The notes beneath the pieces are model-generated. The model was not told where the DNA came from. It searched no databases and saw only the letters and a list, made by a program, of their open reading frames with translations. A program made the translations under genes and the position numbers. A DNA stretch of 34,233 nt from an uncultured Caryophanales bacterium (lineage in GTDB: Bacteria > Bacillota_I > Bacilli_A > RF39 > UBA660): contig CAOJDP010000010.1 of the NCBI GenBank assembly GCA_948433085.1, positions 1 through 34,233 of the forward strand, read 5' to 3'. Shown piece after piece: positions 22,786-29,745 of the stretch; position 1 is the stretch's first letter, and every line of letters begins with the position of its first letter.

Positions 22786-23811
22786 TTACTTATCTTCAAT
22801 TTGCTTTGTTTCATTTAGCAATCTGTCAAAATCAGATATATAATTATTGTCTTGGATAACCTTGTATTTTTCATACTCACTTTCGGCTTTTTCCTTTGCC
22901 TGTTTGTGTGATATTTTACCTTTACTCTCCAAAACATCATAATGAAATACTTTTAATGCATTTTCCACTTCGTTCTTCCAATCATTCATATACATTGCAA
23001 TATTTCTTTCGGCATTATTTTCAGCAATATCTAAAAATAAGTTGACCAAATTATTCAAGTTTTTAATTTCTTTTTCGTCTAAATAATTTTTAGCAATTAT
23101 AACATCTGATTTCAGTATTTTTCCATCAGGAGAGTTCTCCCACGTTGTAAGTCCCATATTATCTTTTTTTGCATCAACTCTATTATAGACAATTTCAGCA
23201 GCAGTCTGACCAGTGATAGCATAGTGGAATTTATTTTGAACCGTTTTATAAAACGTCATTGCCATATCACTATCTTTATCGTAATCGATTGAACATTCAG
23301 CAAAAATATCAGTAATTTTTTGATAAAACATTCTTTCACTTGTACGAATTAATTTAATTCTTTCAAGCAATCTTTTAAAATATTCTTGATCAGACTTTCT
23401 TGCTTTCATAAATCGTTCATCGTTTAAAGCAAAACCTTGTACCATATAATCTTTAATTATCTTATTTGCCCAAGTTCTAAATTTAATTGCTTTTTTGGAA
23501 TTAACTCTAAATCCAATAGAAATAATCATATCAAGATTGTAGTATGGATAAACCCTTTTTACGTTTCGATTTCCTTCCTTTTGAACTTGTGCAATTTTTG
23601 CACAAGTTGACTTTTCTTCTAGTTCTTCATCTCTATAAATGTTATTGATATGTTTAACAATACCACTTCTATCAATGTTAAACAAAGTTGATAAGGCTTC
23701 TGTATTTAACCAAACATCTTCGTTTTCTAATAATACTTCTACTTTAGTATTACCATCTTCATCATTGTAAAATAAAATATTTTTCTCATTTCCAATTACT
23801 TTATCTTCCAT
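22786..23811 (-). CDS. RhuM-family protein
   Basis: A 341-aa member of the RhuM (virulence RhuM) family, widespread on mobile elements and in some defence-associated loci. The N-terminal part has V-W-L-N-T-E-A-L-S-T-L-F-N-I-D, S-G-I-V-K-H-I-N-N-I, then Y-Y-N-L-D-M-I-I-S-I-G-F-R-V-N-S, F-R-T-W-A-N, and I-K-D-Y-M-V-Q-G-F. The Fic-like C-terminal half includes H-Y-A-I-T-G-Q-T-A-A-E-I. The ATG at 23811 is 8 nt after AAAGGAGG. It lies downstream of the integrase in E1. The biochemical function of RhuM is not established. An 11-bp perfect inverted repeat lies in its early codons. Confidence 0.9.
   Translation of the reverse strand: MEDKVIGNEKNILFYNDEDGNTKVEVLLENEDVWLNTEALSTLFNIDRSGIVKHINNIYRDEELEEKSTCAKIAQVQKEGNRNVKRVYPYYNLDMIISIGFRVNSKKAIKFRTWANKIIKDYMVQGFALNDERFMKARKSDQEYFKRLLERIKLIRTSERMFYQKITDIFAECSIDYDKDSDMAMTFYKTVQNKFHYAITGQTAAEIVYNRVDAKKDNMGLTTWENSPDGKILKSDVIIAKNYLDEKEIKNLNNLVNLFLDIAENNAERNIAMYMNDWKNEVENALKVFHYDVLESKGKISHKQAKEKAESEYEKYKVIQDNNYISDFDRLLNETKQIEDK
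23584..23608. repeat. 11-bp perfect inverted repeat in the RhuM coding region
   Basis: AACTTGTGCAA, TTT, TTGCACAAGTT. It falls in codons for C-A-K-I-A-Q-V-Q. The KilA-N gene of E2 has a comparable palindrome in its N-terminal third. Confidence 0.8.
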
Positions 23812-23896
23812 TTTTAGCACCTCCTTTAACAATTATTCATTAAGTAATCAACTAATCATATTATACTATTTTTTATATCACTTAACAATGATACTA

Positions 23897-25134
23897 CTAA
23901 AATTTAGCTCTCAAATTTATATCTATTTCTTTTTCTATTGATTCACAAATTTTAATTAAATCATTAGTAGTACTAGTAATATAGTAATTTTGTGTTGTTT
24001 CAATTCTACTATGACCTAATAGTTTAGAAATATCTTTTATCTCATTTCCATTTCTTAATGCTTTTGTAGCAAAGCTACCTCTTAAATCATAAAATCTACA
24101 ATTGATTTCTAATTCATGATGAATAATTTTAAATGGATATCTTATAATATCTGTTCCAGAATATGTTCCATCTTTTCTAGTAAATACCATTTCTACTCTA
24201 TTATTTTTAGAATAACTTTCCACAATTTTATATTTAACTAACTTGCCATATTTATTTTTCACCTCTTCTAGAATATATCCTTTGTACTTTTTTCCATATT
24301 GCTTTTTTAAATTATTTTGTATATTTTTATAATCTATTAGTACTGCATATAAACTATTACAAATATAAACCTCTCTTTGACTACCTAGTGTTTTAGTTGT
24401 GCCTAAATGCCATCTACCATTTTCTTCATTATCTTTTGCATACACTGTTTTATTTATTTTGATAATTCTATTATCTAAATCTATATCATTCCAAGTTAGC
24501 GCAAATACCTCACTAGTTCTCATACCTGTATAGCAAGCAGTAAGAAACGCACATACAAATACTTTATTATCTTTAAATCTATTTAAAATTATTTCTATTT
24601 CATCTTTAGTATAAACATGTTTTACATTATTTTTTTTGATTCAAAGGATAATACTCTAGGTATTTCTAAATCACAGGCTATATTGTTTTTAATAAACCCA
24701 AAATAATATGTTGCATCTCTTAAAGAACTTTTAATAACCTTTTGATAATTTCTTAATGCTTCTTTCGTACTAGATGTTTGATATAACTTTAATAATGCTT
24801 GATTTAAAATATATGGAGTTAGAACTGATAATTTATAATTACCTAATTCTTCTTTTATATTACCAAAAGATTCTTTATATCTCTTTGCTGTAGAATATTT
24901 GTAATTTATTTCAAAATATTCTTTCATCCAGTAATCTAAATAATCTCCATATAACATATTGCATTCATTAGTAGTTACCCCGTTAAGGCGTTCATCATAT
25001 GCTTTTTGTCCTGCAATATACGCTTCATTTTTAGTTTTAAAGCCTGATTTTGTTATTTGCTTTCTCTTTCCATTTACTTTACCTGCTTCAAAGCAATATT
25101 GATATACATTACCACGTTTTCTAATATTGAGCAT
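23897..25134 (-). CDS. Tyrosine integrase of E1, needs a -1 frameshift at an A8 run
   Basis: Two open frames, 25134-24622 and the following -1 frame to 23897, together encode a 412-aa integrase. The first has the arm-binding domain (R-K-R-G-N-V-Y-Q-Y ... K-S-G-F-K-T) and SAM-like core-binding domain (Y-L-D-Y-W-M-K-E-Y). The second has the catalytic domain: G-M-R-T-S-E, T-T-K-T-L-G-S, Y-D-L-R-G-S, L-G-H-S-R and Q-N-Y-Y. The switch is at A8 (24637-24630). The zero frame reads S-K-K-I-M then TAA; the -1 frame continues S-K-K-N-N-V-K-H-V-Y-T. The E2 integrase has the same arrangement at the same codon. The HxxR His is replaced by Tyr in both. No other break is seen, so it could be functional through frameshifting. 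Confidence 0.85.
24630..24637 (-). promoter_or_regulatory. Putative -1 slippery site (A8) in the E1 integrase
   Basis: The zero-frame codons TCA AAA AAA ATA ATG TAA contain the heptamer A-AAA-AAA. A one-base back-slip gives AAT AAT GTA and keeps the integrase reading. No strong downstream stem is obvious and no upstream Shine-Dalgarno stimulator is seen, so transcriptional slippage (A9 mRNAs) is equally possible. The E2 counterpart is 20727-20734. Confidence 0.6.
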
Positions 25135-25175
25135 CTTATCATCTTCCTTTCTTTGACCATTATAATTTTACAACA

Positions 25176-25202
25176 CAAAAAAGGGTAGCAAGTTTTACTA
25201 CC
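25176..25202 (-). terminator. Terminator after the kinase gene
   Basis: On the minus strand GGTAG, loop, CTACC followed by CTTTTTT, 2 bp after the kinase stop and before the integrase start. Confidence 0.7.
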
Positions 25203-25203
25203 A

Positions 25204-26365
25204 CTATTTATTAAATATTTGATTAAAATATATTTTCATTTCTTCTATACTTTTAAAACGGTTATTGATATTATAATCCGTACCTTTTAATACAAATTCT
25301 TCTAATTTGGTATCACTATTTTTCTCTAAATTTGATTTTCCTGTCATAACAAAATATATAAGTCTTGTTAGTGCGTATGTTTCATATTCAACAGAATAAT
25401 TTTTGAAGCCAATAATAGCCAAATTGCTATCATTTAGTGATTCTTTTACCTCAGAATCCGTGCTTGTTAAATTACTATTTTCTTCCTTAACTAGACCAAA
25501 ATCTGAAGCTTTTATAATCATTAAATCATCGTATTTTTTTTACCAGAACATTTGTTAAACTAATATCTCTATGAAGATATCCCTTTCGATGAATATATGA
25601 AAAGGCTTTAAATAATTGATTTACTATATTAACTCTTATATCAGTTGTTATTTTATTATTATTCTTACTTATAAATTCATACAATGTTTGATTAACATAT
25701 TCTGCATAATATTCATTTCTTTCTTCATCATAATTATAAACCTCTAAAATATATGGTGATTTCAATTCTTTTAAAGTTTGATATTCTTTTTTAAATCTTT
25801 CTATTTCCTTTTCATCTAAATCTTTCTTTGCTTGTTTTATTACAAAGGTCTTATTATAAAACTTATCTACATATTTAAACACTTTTGCATAAGAACCCTC
25901 TCCAATTAAATGAATAGGATACCTTTTCTCTTCTAACTTGTTCACTATTTTTACAGACCTTGTCATTGTAAATATTGGTTCATACTCAATCAACTTAATT
26001 TTTTTTAAATCTTTAGGAATTGGACTACCTCCACTTAAAAGCAAAAATTTTTTACATTCTTCTATAAAAGAAGCATAATCTTTATCAATTTCAAAAGATA
26101 ACGATGTTTCTTTTAATACATATTTCATATCTTCATATAATTTTATATATTCATCTAATTCTCTACTTTCGTTTGCGTTAAAATGACCGTTTGTTTTTCT
26201 ATACATAAAATTAAGCAGACGATTAAATTCCTGATGTAAAATAGCAAATAATTTTTTTAAATACACGTTATTTATATCATTATACAATTCTTCTGTTCTT
26301 AGTACTCCTTGTAATTCATATCTATCATATTTTTGACTTAAAAAATATTCAATATTTACTGCCAT
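25204..26365 (-). CDS. Hanks-type protein kinase, split at an A8 run
   Basis: A Ser/Thr protein kinase-like protein. An N-terminal helical domain of about 165 residues (unrecognised) is followed by the kinase fold: G-E-G-S-Y-A-K-V-F (P-loop), V-I-K-Q-A-K (ATP Lys), and H-R-D-I-S-L-T-N-V-L (catalytic loop with Asp and Asn). After a frame change at A8 (25541-25534) it continues Y-D-D-L-M-I-I-K-A-S-D-F-G-L-V-K with the metal-binding D-F-G. The last ~95 residues (K-N-Y-S-V-E-Y-E-T-Y-A-L-T-R-L-I-Y) complete the C-lobe. A7 at this run would give one 386-aa protein; as written the first frame ends 3 codons after the run. The ATG follows GAGGTG. It is cargo of E1. Such kinases on mobile elements are sometimes anti-phage systems, but that is inference. 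Confidence 0.8.
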
Positions 26366-26373
26366 AATTATTT

Positions 26374-26561
26374 CACCTCAATATTTATAAAAGGATGTCA
26401 ACAAATTTATTTTGCTGGCATCCTTTTATTTTAATGGAGTTTGTCCACATTTTTATTTGTTGGGTGACAAACAACAAATTTATTACCTTTTAAAATTTTA
26501 ATTATTTCCTTATTTTATGCTACTTTCCACAGCATTGTTTGTATTTCTTTCCCGAACCACA
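26374..26561 (-). repeat. True secA 3' end, UTR and terminator (integration site of E1)
   Basis: It carries the last 13 codons of secA (from C-G-S-G-K-K-Y) and its stop. The motif TTGTCCACATT (plus strand) at 26441-26451 follows, then the terminator AAAAGGATG...CATCCTTTT (26388-26430). The core TGTGGTTCGGGAAAGAAATA (26561-26542) is identical to ghost B. All four copies have the same orientation. Confidence 0.85.
26388..26430 (-). terminator. Terminator of secA
   Basis: AAAAGGATG / CATCCTTTT stem, 9 bp, with a long AT-rich loop, ending in a U-run. Versions of it follow ghosts A, B and C. Confidence 0.75.
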
Positions 26562-29012
26562 TGGGCAAGATTCATTTCTCCCAATTTTATTTACCTGCTT
26601 CGGAGTTGCTTTTTTTGTTTTGGTTTGATCTGTAACTGCTTCTCCTTTGGCTACTTGCTTTCTTTCTATATTTTGACGAATTTCAGCTTTCAATAAAAAC
26701 ATAGTTGTTTCTTTATCAATGTTACTTAATAAATTTTCATACAATTCAAATCCTTCTGTTTTATAAGCACGCAAAGGATTTTCCTGGGCATAACCCCTTA
26801 AATAAATTCCTTCTCTTAAATGTGACATTGTATTAATATGATTCATCCAATGCGTATCTATTACTCTTAATGACGTAGCTTTTTCAAATTCTTGTGAGAT
26901 TTCTTCAGGGAGCTCTTTTAATTTATCTTCATATTCTTTTTTCAATAAATTATATAAATAGTCAATCAATTGATCTACATTTTTGTCCTGGAGATCAATG
27001 ATATCCATTTTTCTTTTCAGTAAATGTTCATTCACAAATTCTAAAATTTCTGAATAATCTTTTTCTGTTAAAAATCCTTCAGGAGCAATATGACTATCTA
27101 CAAAATCTCCTAAAAAGTTTTGAAAGGTTTCTAATATTCGTTCATGAATAGATTCAGAATCCAATATCTCATTTCTTTTTTGATATATATAAGTACGTTG
27201 TTGATTAATGACATCATCATACTCTAATAGCGTCTTACGAGTATCAAAGTTATTCCCCTCTACGCGTTTTTGTGCGGACTCAATGGAACCTGATAACATT
27301 TTATTACGAATTGACATATCATCATCAAAACCGACACGGGCTAACAATGCTTTTGCACGATCTGTTCCAAATCTTACCATTAATTCATCTTCAAATGACA
27401 CACAGAATTGAGAAAAACCTGGATCTCCCTGTCTTCCTGAACGTCCACGCAACTGATTATCAATTCTTCTAGACTCATGACGTTCTGTTCCTATCACACA
27501 TAAACCGCCTAATTCTTTTACACCCTTACCTAATTTAATATCCGTTCCACGACCTGCCATATTTGTTGCGATTGTAACAGATCCTTTTTCACCCGCTTTT
27601 GCAATAATTTCAGCTTCACGTGCATGATTTTTTGCATTCAAAATTTCATGAGGAACATGCTCTTTTTTTAACATCGAGCTAATTAATTCACTTGTTTCAA
27701 CTGCAATTGTTCCTACTAAAACAGGTTGCCCTTTTTCATAACGTTCTTTAATTTCACTTACTATTGCTTTATATTTACCTTTTTTTGTAGCGAACAACAA
27801 ATCACCATAATCTACACGTGCAACTGGTTTGTTCGTTGGAATTGAAATAACATACATATTATAAATTTCTCTAAATTCTTCTTCTTCTGTTTTTGCTGTT
27901 CCTGTCATACCAGCTAATTTATTATACATTCTAAATAAATTCTGAATTGTTATAGTTGCTAAGGTTCTTGTTTCTTGTTCTATTTCAACGCCTTCTTTTG
28001 CCTCAATTGCTTGATGTAATCCATCAGAATAATTTCTTCCTGCCATCAACCGACCTGTAAATGGATCTACAATCACGATTTTTCCTTCACTTACTACATA
28101 ATCGAAATCTTTTTTCATTGCATAGTTTGCTTTTAAAGCTTGATTAATATAGTGTACAAGTGTAGTATTATTGAGGTCATATAAATTTTCGACTCTAAAA
28201 TAAGTCTCACCCTCTTTAATTCCTTTTTCATCTAATGTAACTGTCTTATTTTTTTCATCATAAATATAACCATCATTTTCTTTTAATTTCTTTACAAATT
28301 TATCTGCATCGATATAAAGATTAGCGGATTCCATACGTCCACCTGATATAATTAATGGTGTTCTTGCTTCATCAATCAAAACAGAATCTACTTCATCTAC
28401 AATTGCAAAGTTAAATGGTCGTGCAACACGATCTGAAGCTTTTACAACCATATTATCTCTTAAATAATCAAAACCTAGTTCACTATTGATTGTATACATA
28501 ATATCAGATTCATACACTTTCTTTTTCTCACTATGTGTAAGTTCTCTTAAATTTACACCTACAGTAAGGCCTAAAAAACGATAAATATTTCCCATCCAAT
28601 CCGCATCACGTGTCGCTAAATATTCGTTAACTGTAATAATATGTACACCCTTGCCTGTTAATGCATTTAAATAAGCAGGCATCGTTGAAGTCAATGTTTT
28701 TCCTTCTCCTGTTTTCATTTCAGCAATATTACCATAGTGAATTGCAAGTCCGCCTAAAATTTGAACATAATATGGTTTTTCCCCTATGACACGATAAGCT
28801 GCTTCTCTTGCAACTGCAAATGCTTCTTCTTTAATATCCTCTAAAGTTTCTCCGCTATTTAATCTATTTTTAAATTCTTCTGTTTTCCCTTTTAATTCTT
28901 CATCATTTAATTTTTCTATCACAGGTTCTAATTCCATAATTTTATCTGCAATTAATTTAAATTTTTCTAATTCTTTATACTCATGATCAAATATTTTCTT
29001 TAAAAATTTCAT
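26520..29012 (-). CDS. secA: Preprotein translocase ATPase SecA
   Basis: Motor of the Sec export pathway, at the membrane with SecYEG. Walker A is M-K-T-G-E-G-K-T near residue 100 and D-E-V-D near 205. The preprotein cross-linking, helicase-2 (A-G-R-G-T-D-I, R-G-R-S-G-R-Q-G-D-P-G), scaffold and wing domains follow. The C-terminal zinc motif is E-S-C-P-C-G-S-G-K-K-Y-K-Q-C-C. The ATG at 29012 is chosen (9 nt from AAAGG); an ATG three codons earlier abuts that site. Length 830 aa is typical. The last 13 codons lie inside the integration repeat: the first Cys pair is host-encoded, the second comes from the element. A -10 TATAAT lies about 40 bp upstream. Confidence 0.97.
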   Translation of the reverse strand: MKFLKKIFDHEYKELEKFKLIADKIMELEPVIEKLNDEELKGKTEEFKNRLNSGETLEDIKEEAFAVAREAAYRVIGEKPYYVQILGGLAIHYGNIAEMKTGEGKTLTSTMPAYLNALTGKGVHIITVNEYLATRDADWMGNIYRFLGLTVGVNLRELTHSEKKKVYESDIMYTINSELGFDYLRDNMVVKASDRVARPFNFAIVDEVDSVLIDEARTPLIISGGRMESANLYIDADKFVKKLKENDGYIYDEKNKTVTLDEKGIKEGETYFRVENLYDLNNTTLVHYINQALKANYAMKKDFDYVVSEGKIVIVDPFTGRLMAGRNYSDGLHQAIEAKEGVEIEQETRTLATITIQNLFRMYNKLAGMTGTAKTEEEEFREIYNMYVISIPTNKPVARVDYGDLLFATKKGKYKAIVSEIKERYEKGQPVLVGTIAVETSELISSMLKKEHVPHEILNAKNHAREAEIIAKAGEKGSVTIATNMAGRGTDIKLGKGVKELGGLCVIGTERHESRRIDNQLRGRSGRQGDPGFSQFCVSFEDELMVRFGTDRAKALLARVGFDDDMSIRNKMLSGSIESAQKRVEGNNFDTRKTLLEYDDVINQQRTYIYQKRNEILDSESIHERILETFQNFLGDFVDSHIAPEGFLTEKDYSEILEFVNEHLLKRKMDIIDLQDKNVDQLIDYLYNLLKKEYEDKLKELPEEISQEFEKATSLRVIDTHWMNHINTMSHLREGIYLRGYAQENPLRAYKTEGFELYENLLSNIDKETTMFLLKAEIRQNIERKQVAKGEAVTDQTKTKKATPKQVNKIGRNESCPCGSGKKYKQCCGK

Positions 29013-29090
29013 GATATCCATCCTTTCCTATACTATATTTTATCAAAAATTGATTATAATAGAAAGCTTTTTTTACTTATAAATGAAAAT

Positions 29091-29122
29091 CAAAAAAGAT
29101 TGCTGAAATTTTTCAACAATCT
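29091..29122 (-). terminator. Terminator of hpf
   Basis: On the minus strand AGATTGTTGAA, loop AAAT, TTCAGCAATCT (11-bp stem with one G-U pair) followed by TTTTTT. Confidence 0.9.
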
Positions 29123-29128
29123 CAAAAT

Positions 29129-29659
29129 TTATTGTATTTCTATAATTCCGAAATTTCCATCTTTTCTTTTATATAGTACAGCAACCCCATTTGTTTGATC
29201 ATCTTGGAAGATAAAAAAGTCATGTCCAAGTAAACCCATTTGTAACATCGCTTCTTCTTCACTCATTGGTTTTGCTTCAAATTGTTTTCTCTTTACAATT
29301 GTTTGTTCTTCTGATTCTTCCTCGTTCACTTCAAAATCAACAAATGCAGTCATTGTATCTTGTGTCTTTTTATGACGCATTTTTGTTTTGTTTTTACGAA
29401 TTTGTCTTTCTAGTTTGTCGGATACGATATCGATTGCTGCATACAAATCTTTCCCTCTTTCTTCTGCGCGTAATACTACTTTTTTAATGGGGATTGTTAC
29501 TTCAATTATTTGATCAATTCCACTCATACGTACTACTACATTCGCACTAATTTCCTTTGGGTTTTCAAAGTACTTGTCAAGCTTTCCTAACTTGCTTTCT
29601 ACATAAGATTTGATTGCCTCAGTAATTTCAATTTTATTCCCTCGAATATTGAATGTCAT
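29129..29659 (-). CDS. hpf: Long-form ribosome hibernation-promoting factor
   Basis: A 176-aa long HPF (YvyD/RaiA group), which dimerises 70S ribosomes into inactive 100S particles. The N-terminal S30AE domain (1-95) has I-R-G-N-K-I-E-I-T-E-A-I, Y-V-E-S-K-L, and D-L-Y-A-A-I-D; the basic segment R-Q-I-R-K-N-K-T-K-M follows. After a linker, the C-terminal dimerisation domain has K-P-M-S-E-E-E-A, M-G-L-L-G-H-D-F-F-I-F and V-L-Y-K-R-K-D-G-N-F-G. The ATG at 29659 follows AAAGGA. The order ligA-hpf-secA has hpf directly before secA, as in many Firmicutes. Its own terminator separates it from secA. Confidence 0.95.
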   Translation of the reverse strand: MTFNIRGNKIEITEAIKSYVESKLGKLDKYFENPKEISANVVVRMSGIDQIIEVTIPIKKVVLRAEERGKDLYAAIDIVSDKLERQIRKNKTKMRHKKTQDTMTAFVDFEVNEEESEEQTIVKRKQFEAKPMSEEEAMLQMGLLGHDFFIFQDDQTNGVAVLYKRKDGNFGIIEIQ

Positions 29660-29745
29660 ATCATCATTCCTTTCTAATTTTAGTATAACATAGGAAAAGA
29701 AAAAATGATAGAAATTATCCAAAATTACATAATTTTACATAATAA

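Larger units (their letters stand above)
22571..26561 (-). mobile_element. E1: integrative element in the 3' end of secA (kinase, integrase, RhuM)
   Basis: About 4.0 kb between the secA core site (26542-26561) and ghost copy C. On the minus strand: the last codons of SecA, UTR and terminator, protein kinase, tyrosine integrase, RhuM-family gene, inverted repeat GTGGACAA/TTGTCCAC (22704-22730) and the distal AT-rich end. The integrase is complete if read with one -1 shift, so E1 may be active. The boundary is where the four secA-like copies stop matching. Confidence 0.7.

Noticed and set aside
26388-26430. Insertion-sequence terminal inverted repeats around the secA terminator
   Set aside because: The AAGGATG/CATCCTT pair is a terminator stem repeated with each secA-end copy. 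No transposase is encoded, and the units carry tyrosine integrases.
26520-29012. Alternative genetic code (UGA as Trp)
   Set aside because: Long core genes use TGG for Trp throughout and are intact under the standard code. Reading through the kinase TGA does not restore its frame.
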